Positions 11,786 to 23,984 of a DNA stretch of 64,000 nucleotides are shown piece by piece. Position 1 is the first letter of the stretch. Each line of letters starts with the position of its first letter. Source of the DNA: Dysidea avara. Its lineage: Eukaryota; Porifera; Demospongiae; Dictyoceratida; Dysideidae. The notes beneath the pieces are model-generated. The model made no database searches. It saw nothing but the letters and a program-made list of their open reading frames with translations, and was not told the DNA's origin. The position numbers and the translations under genes are program-made. The stretch lies in NCBI RefSeq assembly GCF_963678975.1, contig NC_089275.1, forward strand, positions 27,527,977 to 27,591,976, in the 5' to 3' direction.

Positions 11786-13137
11786 TTACAATAATATTTT
11801 AATCAGTGAATGTTCTATTAGAGTATTTTACTACAAAACGACTTTTCCATTAAAGAGCATCAAAATCAAATTAACTTTATGTTTCACAGATTATTTATCG
11901 TGATATTTTAGTAGTGACCCAGCAGGTCATGGGAAAACTTTTTGTATGCAAGTACTTGTACGAAAATTTCTGACATGAATTTTTTTGCATAAGATTGAAC
12001 TACTCTAATAGAGCAGTCATTCGCATAAATTATGCAAAAATTTTTATAACGAAAAAATTTTTGCACATAAATAAAGTGAATTACGGTAGTATGGAATTTC
12101 TAATAGAGAAGTCAACTAAAAAACCTTAGAAAGCAGACTTTCTCACACTCAGAAGACGTATTATCAATCACTAAACTCTGGTATTGACATACTGTACAAA
12201 TTACTGTATTTAGGCGAAATTTGGAAACATTCAAAAGTTGTGAATTTTATTCGAAATGTTTATCATATTACATATATTATTCTATTGTTTCACAGGCCTA
12301 CAGCAAAATTTATCCACTTTAGGTGAGAAAGTTTTACAGTGGTGCTTACCAAACCTTCCATATATACATGAGCACTTTATAAACCTGTATTCCACAGATC
12401 AGCATCCACTCTAAACTCAATAAATTTCTATGTTCTACTTATAATTACCAGCATTACAAGTTAAGGTAAAAATATATCCGATATACTGTACTTTGAGAAC
12501 TGCTGATTATCTTAGGATCATGTAACAGACAGGTAAATACTTTGCTTATGACTATTGCATACAACAGTATGAGTGCTCATGAATGATGGATGTTTTAATT
12601 AAATCCAAGTGTTTACATCAAGACACATGGTAATGTGTCATGCAGCCAAAAAAGCCAGCATACCACACCATGAGTATATTGACAGGAAGAAAGAAAACAG
12701 CTTTTTCATGTGTTTATAGCTCCATGGCCCTTCTCCAAAAGGACACCATAAAATTATTTGCATTATACGTACAGTTGCTGTCCACCAGGTAGGGTAGGCC
12801 ACACAACAAATTTGATTAAATTCACTACAGCCACACAGTTTGCGAGATATGCGCGTTCAAAGTTTCATTTTAATTTCTTCATTTTTTTCTTCTTATGCTG
12901 TATGGGGGGGGGGGGGTACGGGAGCTTTGATTTATTTTCCCATACTTCACAAAAATTGCTATAAAATGAAAACGTGTAACTCAATTCCCTCAATCTTTGG
13001 CACAAATGAAGAACGTATAAAGGTGGATTCATGTACCAAGTTTTCTGTGAATATAATGAATATCCAGGAGTTATGAGCATTTATTCACACAACAAACAAA
13101 ACTTTTCAGTCTTCTGTCACAGCTACAGGGTAAACCT
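11786..13137. other. Gene-free stretch
   Basis: Contains copies of the short TACTCTAATAGAGCAGTC motif near 11811 (reverse), 12001 and 12093, and a run of 14 G near 12903. No coding exon, RNA gene or transposon end was recognised. Confidence 0.6.
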
Positions 13138-13560
13138 AGCACAGGAATAACTTGAAAATTGGTGTGATAGACTGATCATCATAGCAGTGCCTTTTCATAG
13201 TTTGAATAGCAATACAGTTACAGCAACAAAGTTATAAAGCATAAACCAAACAAGTGTAAAATCACTGGATCAAGATACTCTAATAGAGCAGTTACCACAG
13301 GGTAAAAAGGTGTACAAGGAAAAACTTAACAGAGTTCGAACCAGGGACCTTCATACCTAACACCTGCATCCTTAACTACTGAACCACTGCTATCTTTGCT
13401 GATCACCTCACTTAATTTCTGCTTTATAAATAAATTGTCTAGTTTAAATCTGCTTATAATTAAACATTTATAATTTCATAGATCTAAACTAGATTGTTCT
13501 AGAACATTCTATATGTTCTATTAGAAGTCCTCATAAAATTTGCAGTCTGTTAGAGCATTA
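13138..13560 (-). repeat. tRNA-related SINE-like repeat, copy 1
   Basis: On the minus strand, about 13400 to 13328 reads like a tRNA-type RNA polymerase III promoter: an A-box-like GTGGTTCAGTAGTTAAGG and a B-box-like GGTTCGAACTC. The surrounding 420 bp recurs at 54599-55035 at roughly 85% identity, so this is a dispersed repeat rather than a tRNA gene. The acceptor-stem pairing of a functional tRNA is not evident. It carries one copy of the CTCTAATAGAGCAGT motif. Confidence 0.65.
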
Positions 13561-13659
13561 CAATAAATATTGAAGTAAATCATGCATTGCAATACATTTA
13601 TAAGTCTGTCTTCAATAATAATTATTGTGTCTGCATATATGAAAAGAAGAAATGTGAGT

Positions 13660-13800
13660 AAAAACAAACCTCAGAGTCAGCCATAGGCTAGTTTTGGGAC
13701 CTTCTAAGGTACGAAAAGCAGTGAAATCTACACAAAAACAGTCAAGCTGTGAAAAAAAGGTGCAACCTTAAAAATCCTGGGTAAAAGAAGTTGTGAAATC
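13660..13800. repeat. Diverged single arm of the 2642 hairpin family
   Basis: Shares ordered blocks with 2585-2740: CATAGGC, GTGAAATCTA, CAAGCTGTGAAAAAAAGGTG and AAATCAAAGGTGGCG. Only one arm is present; it abuts the LINE fragment that follows. Confidence 0.6.
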
Positions 13801-14161
13801 AAAGGTGGCGAGTTTAACCTGACAAGCAACCAATTCACAATGATTGTTTTCAATTTCTAAACTACATGAAATTAGAGGTTCACGACAGGCGACAAAAACA
13901 CCACCATAGTCATCACTACGGTCTCTATGATACATTTTTAGTAACCTGCTGGAAAAACTTCGATAATAATATGTCAGATTTGAGCCACGATTCTCTGCCA
14001 AAGATAATGTCTGGATTATATGTATCAAGCAAGTTTAAAAAGGATTCCTTCTTAGCTAATAAGGATTGGCGATTAACAGTTAGGGATGTTAAAATAGGAG
14101 AATCATTTGCAAGGGGTAGGTCAGAAAGGGGGTGGTTATCAGTGTGGGGAACACTTAGCAT
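13801..14161 (-). pseudogene. LINE-B ORF2 start: APE-type endonuclease fragment
   Basis: Minus-strand peptide segments read NPDIIFGRESWLKSDI and DRSDDYGGVFVAC, the N-terminal part of an apurinic-type endonuclease of CR1-like LINEs. A frameshift separates them, and the rest of ORF2 is missing beyond 13801, where hairpin-family sequence begins. The ATG at 14161 overlaps the end of LINE-B ORF1, the usual ORF1/ORF2 junction. It is a dead 5' fragment. Confidence 0.75.
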
Positions 14162-15107
14162 GGTGATGATGGTGATCTCTGCACTATCTTCACATTTTTT
14201 ATTGGGTAAGCATTCTCAACCTTGTTCATATCAGCTAGTTGCTGACGCAAAGCTTTGTTCTTCTTCTGCTCTAATGGGATATAATCTGGAGTGATGAAAA
14301 CATTTCGTACAGGTGAAGGATTGTTACTTGATCGGAGCTTGAGTTTGTTTTTAAGAATCATAGCTTTATCTTGAGTAGAGTTGAGTGCAGCTTTTAAAAG
14401 CCTGGGTTTGTCAGATCGTTTGCCTAGGCGGATGGCAATAGACACAGTAACCCCCAAGTATGTTTGGAAAAAAGACTTGCATTTTCCGATATCATCTTCT
14501 TTTCTACTAGGACTCCCGTTGGCACTGGATTCTACAATGTTGTGTATCATTACATTTAATTGCCTTTTCTCTTTCTCTTTTTGTTCTGCGGTGATAGAGG
14601 CAACAATGTTAGCAACAGATTCTTCTGTGATAGAAGGTGTTGAGCTAGGGGCGGTGGACATTTGGGTGGTTTTATGATTGTTCAACAGGGTAGTTATTGC
14701 TTTCTCGTGTTTCTCCAGTTGTGACTCAACATTTTTAACGAATTCGCAAAGATTAGATTCAGTTTGTTGGATTTTGGACATGGACTTGAATACTTTAGAG
14801 TCGAAAAATGATTGACTGTCATAACATCTTAAAGCAACCGGAACCATTTGTATACAGGACGAACAGAAAAACACAATAATAATAATTAGGAGATGACAGG
14901 CTGTCTATGACATTACATTGATGATTACTTATCATAGTACAACTTGCGTGCTGTCATCCCGCACACCAGAAAAACTCAAAGATATTAGCTATAGCAGAGT
15001 CAGCAGACTCAGAGCAAATTACGCACTCATCTGCTCTTGTTTTCTTCTCATCCTTATTGGCTGGAGAGCTTGCTGAATGTTTGGTATTCGTTACTTCACT
15101 CGCCATT
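14155..15107 (-). pseudogene. LINE-B ORF1: zinc-finger / nucleic-acid-binding protein
   Basis: Likely start MASEVTNTKHSASS at 15107, followed by a broken PHD-type finger (DECVICSESADSA). The intact part, 14874 to 14155, has a coiled-coil-like segment (EKHEKAITTLLNN), then AIRLGKRSDKPRLLKAAL and NVFITPDYIPLEQKKNKALR, which match in order the C-terminal domain of the ORF1 at 27247-28251. An in-frame stop and other damage lie in the N-terminal part. Role by family: binds element RNA. Confidence 0.75.
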
Positions 15108-15122
15108 TCAAATAGCGAGCAC

Positions 15123-16655
15123 CCTGATTGAACAAAAGCAAGAACTCACAATTATAGGTACTAGATCTTGTCTTCACGCATTACTTTCACATTTTACTGA
15201 GTCGGGTCCCAGTTTTGGTCTTTACATTAACCTATCCAAGTGTGAACTATACTGGCCTTCTGGTGACAGTTCTTTTCCTAACTTTCATCCTGCCATCAAG
15301 CATATCAACCCCAAGAACAGTGGTTTGGAGCTTCTTGGATCTCCTATTTGGGGACCTCCACAGTTTTACGATGCCTTTTTGTCTGTTCAATTTGATAAAA
15401 TAGTTGCAATTCAGGATAAATTGGTTGACCTCGAGGACCCTCAAGTAGAGTTGCATCTGCTTAGGAGCTGTCTTAGCGTTTGCAAGGTCACTCACCTTTT
15501 ATGTTGTGTGCCATCTTCCTCTTTGGGCTCCTTTCCCTCACAATTTGACCTTAGGTTGCGAGAATGCCTTAGTAGAATCTTGTGTTGTGGAATTTCTGAT
15601 AGTAGTTGGACACAAGCCACCTTGCCATTTAGGTTAGGAGGTTTGGGCCTATGTGAATCTGAGCGTTCTGCTGCTCCTACATTTGTGGGGTCCTGTAATT
15701 CTGCCCGTATTTTAGTGTCACGTTTAGTGGAAACTTTTGATGTTTTTATGCCATTTCTCAGGGAGGATTGTTCCCTCACTTTCTTCGAAGATATGTCTGT
15801 TTCTGTGTTGCATAACTCCTCTCAAACTGACCTTCAAGCCATTTTAGATGATTCACTTTTTAAACAGCTTGTAAGCAGTTCCACTATTCGTGATCAAGCA
15901 CGTTTGCATGCTTTATCACATTCTTCTGGCACCAGCAGTGGTTGGCTTAAAGCACTTCCACAGCCTGCTATGGATCTAGCTATTCCTCCTCACCATTTTA
16001 CTATAGCTTTACGTTTGTGGCTTGGCATTCCTTTGTTCCCTTCTTTACCACTCTGTACTTGTCTATCTGTCATTGACCAGTTTGGTGATCATCTGCTGGG
16101 GTGCTCTCATGGTCCCTTGAGGATCCAGCATCATAATGTTTTAGTGTCTATTGTACACCATGCCTTGTTCCAAGATCACCCTGGTGTTCTTAGGGAGCAA
16201 GGCATTTCATCTGACCAATCTCGTCCTGGCGACATATACCACCCTGACTTTCATCTTGGTCGTCCTGCCTATTTTGATCTCTCCGTCAGGAGTACCACTC
16301 AGTCTGCTGTCATATCTTCTGCTTCTTCTCAGGCTGGGGTGGCCGCTGCTGTTGGCGACATAGCTAAGGACACTCAATACCAGCCTTACCAGGACATTGT
16401 GAATGGTACTGGAGGAGATTTTATCTCTCTTGTATTTGAGACCTTTGGTGTTTGGTAACCATATGCCCTATCAATTTTAGGTTCCATAGCTGACAGAACA
16501 ACTGTTAGAAACGGTTTACCTCGAAAGTTTGCTAGGCGCCAACTTCTCCAGCAACTGTCTGTGACTTTGTGGAGGTACAATGCGAAAATGATACTCCGCC
16601 AGTATTCGCTTACTGCTGAGGACGAATTTCCTGACTTTGACATTGGTTAAGTTAA
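15123..16655 (+). pseudogene. R2-like LINE fragment: RT thumb, CCHC knuckle, restriction-like endonuclease
   Basis: The open frame runs to 16458, but its first ~30 codons from 15037 are antisense LINE-B; LINE homology starts near 15123 (FGLYINLSKCELYWPSGD, the post-catalytic part of a reverse transcriptase). Downstream come CTCLSVIDQFGDHLLGC, a zinc knuckle, and RPGDIYHPDF...AYFDLSV, matching the RPD-x(n)-D core of the restriction-like endonuclease of R2/CRE/NeSL-type LINEs. After a frameshift near 16458 the sequence continues to FPDFDIG and a stop near 16650. The catalytic palm is missing (5' truncation). The clade call is inference. Confidence 0.75.
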
Positions 16656-18056
16656 GTACGTTATTATTATTATTATTATTATTATTAATTAGCAAAGCCC
16701 ACCAGGGGCAACACGCTAATGTTCATTACAATTACATACAATACCAATCAGATTGTTCTTAAAAGTGTCAATGTCAATCTTGTCAATATCAGAGATAGTT
16801 CCATTGAATAATTGTTCGTGGTAAGAAAGAGTATTATTTTGTAAACATCGATTCTTGTTGGTAAGTGAAATAGCTTGAGGGGGTGGTTGGAACGAGTGTA
16901 TGATACTGGAACTGATAGAGGTATACAACGATCAGGTATGACTATTAACCTTCTCAAAATTTTAAATAGCAAAGTAAGTCGAGTCATTGTCCTTCTGTCT
17001 TGGAGACTAGGCCATTCAAGGTATGTCAGCATATCTGTTATGCTGTCGTGTTGTTGCTCACTAGATCTGACCCACGGTTTGTTCAGAACAAAACGAGCAG
17101 CCCGATGCTAGATCATTTCAAGTTTGTATATACTTGTATTGTTGTAGGGATCCCAGATGGCTGAACAATACTCAATGGATGGTAGTAGTAGTAGTTTGTA
17201 TAGGTGGTCTTTAATTTCTATTGGTGCAGTGTGCAAGGTCCTTTTTAGGAAGCCAAGAAGTTGGTTAGCCTTGCTACAAATATAGTTGATATGGGGGTTC
17301 CAGGATAATCTGTGATGAAGACGGATACCTAGATAGTTATGTTCCAATACTGTATTGAGTGGAATGTTGGACATTTTGTACGTAAAGCTACTTTTGTTGT
17401 GATGTAATGTTATTTGTAAAATGTTACATTTAGGAATATTGAACTCCATCAGCCAGTCGCTTGCCCATTTGGTTAAAGAATTTAGATCATTCTGCAGAAT
17501 GTGATGGTCATTTGGTGTTGCTATAACTTTGTAGAGTAATATATCATCTGCAAACAGTCGTATTTCACTTTTGATGTTCATAGCAATGTCATTGATATAA
17601 ATTAAGAACAGTACATGGCCAAGTACAGACCCCTGAGGGACACCAGATGTCACTTCACAAATAGATGATTTGGAGCCTTCCACTACAACTTGTTGTGTTT
17701 GACCGTGGAGAAATGATTTCAGCCAATGTAACATGTTCCCTCTAATTCCATAATATTCTAATTTGTATAGGAGTCTTGAATGTGCTACTTTATCGAATGC
17801 TTTGGAGAAGTCTAATATTGCAGCATCAACTTGGTGGTTGTTGTCCATGTGTTTAGTAATATCATCAATGGTAATGAATAGTTGAGACTCACAGGAGTGT
17901 TTGGATCTGAAACCAAACTGGTTTTCTGATAGGATGTTTTGGTCTTCTAAATGCTTCATAATTTGGCTTACTAAAATATGTTCCATTGTTTTGCAGACTA
18001 CAGATGTGAGTGAAATAGGACGATAGTTTCTTGGGTCAGATTTTGTGCCTACGTAG
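16656..18056 (-). pseudogene. CR1/Jockey-like LINE fragment (LINE-4), RT domain
   Basis: The minus-strand frame 17986-17108 carries NQFGFRSKHSC, AAILDFSKAFDKVAHSRLL, TSGVPQGSVLGHVLFLIYIN and LFADDILLY, so the catalytic FADD is intact. The thumb region continues in another frame toward 16750. The element ends at a TAA-type simple repeat at 16660-16691, typical of the 3' tail of this LINE group. The 5' end is cut near 18056, before the RT finger domain is complete. It abuts the R2-like fragment tail to tail. Confidence 0.8.
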
Positions 18057-19300
18057 CTAGTAATAAGTATATAGTTAGGTAATAAGTAGTAGTATGGCGT
18101 AGTTTTCAGTATGTACGTGTGTTTCTACTTGTAATCTCCTTACATAATCACAAACAATTGTACGTTTGTAACTTCTAACTAGCCTGAGTGGGTACCGTTT
18201 TACACCACGGTACCAAGGTTCTCTCAGTTAGGTTTGGCGCGTCTGTTGCGTGAGTGAAACCAGACGATCCTCCGTGTGTCTATTCGTGCCCTGTCCCATT
18301 TGGTAGCTTAGATGTTGCGATTTTGAAAAAGGGCGGCAAAAACAACGACTCCCACAATCGATTTATGATTACTAATAATAATACAAATGTGACATCATAA
18401 ATAATTAATTCACAGCAGGGGCGTAGCGAAGGATGGGCATGGGCGGGAATTTGCCCAACCATCACAGTTTATAATAATAATAATAATAAACTTTACAGTG
18501 TACATATACCTACATACATACAAGTTGCAGATGTTGGTATGATACAATTGGGACATATGGCAGCACACTGATGGTCCACTGACATCCTGTGTCAGTGGCC
18601 GGAAGCTAAATTGTAGCAGTGATTAGCTACAAAGTTTACTTACTAGTCTAAGATTACTTAAAAGGGGGGAAGTTAACAGTTAAAGGGAGTTGAAGTTAGG
18701 TTGGTGAGGGATCTTTGAACACTTTGAGCATGGACATAGAAATGAAAAAGAGCAGGTGTTGTTGGAGGTGAAATTGGCAGTGAAATGATTCCACAGATAA
18801 TCTAAAAGTTTGGCGTTTATCTTGAGTTTCTTTCCCAACCATCACAAATTTTAGCCCAACTATCACAAGTAGCTTAAGATTCACGCGAGGATTCATAGCA
18901 GCACACAAAACAACCCTACTTTAATACTGTAAAGTGTAAACGTGTACCTCATTTGCTGAACCATAAATTCGAAGAAGGGACCTAGGTGTATCACGTGATC
19001 CATTACACGGGAAAATCTCTTGGGAAGTCCCTATAATAATTACACTTCCCACGCTCCTTGGTGCGGTTTAAATTCGAAATTAAAAATGGAGTCGAAGCGT
19101 GGTACACTGTAGTCGTGGTACCGTATCTCTACGCCACAGTGAGTGATAATCGTCAGTAGGATTCAGTGTGGATGGTGCTGGCAGCAAAATATTTCGTTTC
19201 AGTGGACTTGTCAAGTGTATTTTTTTGGTTGGGAAGGAAAGTACAGTATAGCCTAACTTACTGCTGATGAAAGAAAACGGGAAAACGTACTCTTCTAGAT

Positions 19301-19788
19301 CAGCATTGAAACCGGGTCACTACTGCTGACCCGGATGACCCACTGACCAGGATTTGACCCTGATGTGACCTGGATTAATTAAATCCGAGGCGTGCAATAA
19401 GAGCCATGTTTCGGATAGTCTCGAGCTAGCGAACGAGACTAGGTTTTGAGCGTTCGATTCGTGTTGAGTAAATATTGCAACTTCAGCTAGCTGTAGGTTG
19501 AAGACCAAAAAAAAAAAAGGTCATCACCTACTGACAATAGCTACCCCTCACCATAGATACCCTCAATTTCGTGCTACATACTGCACTTACTAATAAATGG
19601 GCGTGGCTGAGCGTATGTTGGCAACGCGATAAGTGGGCGTGGCTCACGAAAGAGCTACGTGATAGCGTTTATAAGTTCCACGTCGTCAAACGAACAATTT
19701 CGTTTCTCACATGATACAATCCGGCGGATAATTTGTAATCCGGGTAGGAACCGGGTGACCCAGATGACCCTACCCGGTTTCAACGCTG
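19301..19788. mobile_element. hAT-like MITE (CAGCRTTGAAACCGGGT family), copy 1
   Basis: Ends CAGCATTGAAACCGGGT and ACCCGGTTTCAACGCTG with an exact 8-bp duplication TTCTAGAT at 19293-19300 and 19789-19796. Subterminal GGGTCA/TGACCC repeats lie at both ends. Nested in the 2.39-kb hAT element, so younger than it. No coding capacity. Confidence 0.9.
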
Positions 19789-19842
19789 TTCTAGATAATA
19801 ATAATGACAGATTGAGCTGGAAATGGAGAAAAGGTCAAGTGT

Positions 19843-20259
19843 CACGTGGGACCATGTGTCACGTGACACTTGACCCCACGTGACACTTGGCAATTTTTGA
19901 CACTTGGCGAAAAATTACGTATTTTTGGATTCGGAGCAACCCAGCAATCAACAAAAGGAAAGCCCACAAACCTTCACTATACAGCAATATAGTTTGGTTA
20001 TCACTTCATGCACAGCACAAGTTTCATATGGATCTGAGCTTTCCTTCCATCAAACTAAGTGGCATGGAATTTCTTCATAGCACGTCTGAGACTAAAATGG
20101 GAGGCGTGGCTGCAATAACTCCAAGTTTTGGTTTCTCCAGCAAGTTATTTAGGCTTCACGTGCACAATTTGGGGCCATGTGTCACGTGCACAAGTGTCAA
20201 TTTGGGGTCATGTGTCACGTGCACTGGGGTCATGTGACATCAGTACAAAGTGTCACGTG
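19843..20259. repeat. Cluster of CACGTG sites around a transposon-arm fragment
   Basis: GTCACGTG-type sites occur at 19843, 19860, 19877, 20157, 20183, 20216 and 20254, with further single sites at 18992 and 20543. They sit in short degenerate repeats (TGTCACGTGCAC, GACACTTGACCCC) on both sides of a 250-bp fragment shared with 21228-21474. CACGTG is the E-box read by bHLH proteins; no use is shown here. Confidence 0.7.
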
Positions 20260-21500
20260 CACAATTTGTACTGATTAACCAAGTTGTGGTTTACACCAGA
20301 TTCATGCAAAATGTACATAGTCTGGGACGAAGCTTTCTTGGCATGCTGATATTTGTGATAAGACTTATTATAGGTTATAAATTAGCTCCCCGGCCTTCAT
20401 TTGGGGCCATGTGGCGTTTACTTTAAAAAGCATTACATATTGCTGTGGTGGTTGGTCTTTCAGCTATACTGCCAGTTGATTGTAGTAAATATGTGATGAA
20501 CTGTTTACATTGTTGGTTCTTGTAGGTTCAGCTGTTTGATGTCACGTGATGCTCGTCTACGACGATCGTCGGTGGATGCCTGCCCTATAAGTTTAATAGA
20601 ATAGCACTTAGCTAGCTAGTAAATGTTTGCATGCATACAAGCAGCATTTGCTTACACTATAGCATAGGTAGCTGTAGGCCTTGTGTGCATACACTTTTCA
20701 ATTTTTTCTTTGATAATGTCTTGTATGAAAGTGAGCGTGTTTCTTGTGTGTGTAGTTAAGTTGATGTTATGCCCAGCCATCAAATATTGGCTGGCTACGC
20801 CCCTGATTCACAGACAAAACTACAAGGTATAGAACAGAATACTAACCAGTATTGAATGAAGCGATATCCGAACATCAAAGATAACGACGGGCTTGTTTCT
20901 GCAACTCTTCATTACCAAGTTAGGGTCCGCAATGAAAAAATCGATAAACACGAAATTACTACCCTACTATTTCAACCTGTAGGGAATATCAAAGTATTTT
21001 TCTACGTACCAATAAAACTTATTTATCTTTCTCCATACGACGGGAATCGCGATTGTTTTGTGCTGGAATCGTGAAAAATTGCGCGCTCTCCGGATGAAGC
21101 GCGGGTTCCTTCCGATACTTGGAATATGTAGTCCAGGTCTATACCTGATTATAACCCACAGCAGAAATAAATCGATTTGCTACTGTGGATTTGATACGGA
21201 GCTACTCTTTGCCGAAAATCGGCCAAAAATTACGTATTTTTGAATTCGGAGCAACCCAGCAATCAACAAAAGGAAAGCCCACAAACCTTCACTATACAGC
21301 AATATAGTTTGGTTATCACTTCATGCACAGCGCAAGTTTCATATGGATCTGAGCTTTCCTTCCATCAAACTAAGTGGCATGGAATTTCTTCATAGCACGT
21401 CTGAGACTAAAATGGGAGGCGTGGCTGCAATAACTCCAAGTTTTGGTTTCTCCAGCAAGTTATTTAGGCTTCAATATTATGTTTTGACCACCTAATGGTA

Positions 21501-21877
21501 TAGACGATATGCACACTCTATTACTCGAACGAAAAATGATAAATGATCAATTAAGCGTAGACGGCGCAAAACTCGACGGTAACTTAAAAGCGGAAGTCCA
21601 TACAAAAGTATGGGAAGCAAATGCGGCTCGAGCAATAACTCACCACTCGAGCTAAGGACAGGCCATCTCGCTTGCCATACACTTCTTTCCGTGCAAAAGA
21701 AGTGTATGGCAAGCGAGATGGCCTGTCCTTAGCTCGAGTGGTGAGTTATTGCTCGAGCCGCATTTGCTTCCCATACTTTTGTATGGGACTTCCGCTTTTA
21801 AGTTACCGTCGAGTTTTGCGCCGTCTACGCTTAATTGATCATTTTTCGTTCGAGTAATAGAGTGTGCATATCGTCTA
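21501..21877. repeat. Near-perfect palindrome, about 185-bp arms, 7-nt loop
   Basis: The arms 21501-21688 and 21696-21877 are reverse complements with one 7-bp length difference near 21540; the loop is CCGTGCA. The opposite arm of the host transposon has the uninterrupted sequence (around 23698: CTAATACCATTAGG on the plus strand), so the palindrome is a separate insertion with at most a TA duplication. An RNA copy would form a stem of more than 180 bp. Confidence 0.9.
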
Positions 21878-22120
21878 TTAGTTTCCAACAAGAAATGGAT
21901 CACGTGATTATGGATTGATTTTTCGTGTGCATTATAGCTATACATGGTTAGCTATGTAGCTAGTGGTATATAATCCAGGTATTTTTATCAACATCTGTCT
22001 GCGACACCACTGACGAAGTTACTAGAGTTAGGCACAGTAAAACTTGGGTCCTACCAAAAATGGTAGGGTTGTTTGCATGCAAGTTCAAGATACTCTAATA
22101 GAACAGTCATATAAACAATC

Positions 22121-23459
22121 GTATTTTACTGATTTGAAGCAGACAGCTGACAAAGAGTATTGCATGCATATTATATATATATATTTTAGAGCCAACAAAA
22201 ATCATTTACATCAATGGTTTATAAGTTTAGCTAGTTTGTACTTAATTTCTTCTTAAAAGTAAGGGAGGTATATATCTTCAATCTTATTTTTTACAGCAAG
22301 CTGCAGGTAGTTACTCTGTGCTATATTATATATAATATATATGAGCCTTTACTAACAAACAAGGTTTTTCACCCATAGCTGAAGGGTATTACTTCTTTTT
22401 GGCTTTATTGTGAGAAACCACACCAAAGGCCTGTTGGATAACTGTTATACCAACAGCCACAATGTACTGAGTGCTCTATAATATATGTATAACATGCACT
22501 TTGCAGAGCTGTCTATGCATGTGTATAGCCATTCCTGAATTTATGTGAGGTTTAAGTCATTTACATGTACTTTAGAAATCACATTTTAAGTCACATTTAA
22601 GGTAATAGATCCATAGTGGGAAGACATAGGCCATTGAAACTGCATATTATACTGAGTATCACCAGTCCTTAAACTTATGACTCATAATAAAAAGGATACC
22701 TATAGTAAATGTCTACATCTCACACATGCAATATGTTACCAAATATATATACTATACACAGTCTATATAGTTCAACATAAAATTGCATGCACATGCACCC
22801 TACAAGCAAAACAGAAATTTAAAAGCTTGCAAAATTAACTAAAATATAATTATATGGTTATGCATTTGTACCATTAAAATTATAATTATATTGTGTTGTA
22901 TTGTATTTATTACTGTGCAGAGCCTCCACCAGGGAGTATAATTAAGGCACAGGAAAATTATAATTTTGCAGATATTCCTATCATTAAAATTTGACAGCCC
23001 GTTTGTGTGATAAACTTTTACTTAGCAGTATTCTAGAAGGACCTATACAAATCATTACATGTACAAAACTTACTGTTACGTACAATTAGTATTGGGTATA
23101 GTTAATTAATCAAAAGTGTGTGTTGTGACATTTAGTAGTGCAAGGTGCATGGCCAATTTCATACCAATATTTCTTTTTGAAATGCCCCTGCAGCTATATA
23201 GAATCATTATTGTAGTCAATTGAAACGCTAGCAGCATAATTGTTCTTACTACCTAATCTTGTCTATAAATATTGCCTCTGTGTATAGCCATGCACTCATA
23301 ATGTGGCTTCATTTATGGTGTGTCCCCAACCAGTAATCTGATACTGCTGAGGTTTCTTTCCAATTGCACTTTTACCCTGATATTATTTTATTTCTTCCTG
23401 TTTATGGATTTCGCTTTCTTACTAAAGAGAACAGAATATAATAGAGAGACTGGAGACTG
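22121..23459. other. Central spacer of the long-armed transposon, no gene
   Basis: AT-rich sequence with many TATA-type dinucleotide runs and no reading frame with recognisable homology. It is bounded on each side by an outward-facing copy of the short CTCTAATAGA(A/G)CAGTCA motif (22089 and 23466). Confidence 0.6.
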
Positions 23460-23984
23460 TTTACATGACTGCTCTATTAGAGTATCTTGATCTTACATAC
23501 AAAGAACCCTGCCAACTTTGGTAGGACCCGAGTTTTACTATGCCTAACTCTATGCTTCACCAGTGGTGTCTCAGTCAAATGTTGATAAAAATACTAGTGA
23601 AATTTTACCTGGATTATACCACTACATAGCTAACCATGTAGTTATAATCACGAAAAATCAATCCATAATCACGTGATCCATTTCTTGTTGGAAACTAATA
23701 CCATTAGGTGGTGACAACATAATATTGAAACCCAAATAACTTGCTGGATAAACTAAAACTTGGAATTATTGCAGCCACGCCTCCCATTTTAGTCTCAGAC
23801 GTGCTAGGAAGAAATTTCATGCCGCTTAGTTTGATGGAAGGAAAGCTCAGATCCATATGAAACTTGCGCTGTACATGAAGTGATAACCAAACTATATTGC
23901 TGTATAGTGAAGGTTTGTGGGATTTCCTTTTGTTGATTGCTGGGTTGCTCCGAATCCAAAAATATGTGATTTTTGGCCGATTTT

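Larger units (their letters stand above)
18416..20805. mobile_element. hAT-like non-autonomous element, 2.39 kb, 8-bp target duplication
   Basis: Ends CAGGGGCGTAGC and GCTACGCCCCTG are flanked by ATTCACAG at 18408-18415 and 20806-20813. CAG...CTG tips and an 8-bp duplication are hallmarks of the hAT superfamily. No transposase frame is visible. The interior holds a second hAT-like MITE (19301-19788), a fragment of the inverted arm of the neighbouring transposon (about 19905-20155) and a cluster of CACGTG sites. A 340-bp relative with the same tips is at 24323. Confidence 0.85.

Noticed and set aside
13328-13400. tRNA gene on the minus strand
   Set aside because: The same sequence lies in a 420-bp dispersed repeat with a second copy at 54.6 kb.
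15037-15122. First codons of the long plus-strand frame as the N-terminus of the R2-like protein
   Set aside because: This part is antisense to LINE-B ORF1 (start MASEVTN); LINE homology begins only near 15123.
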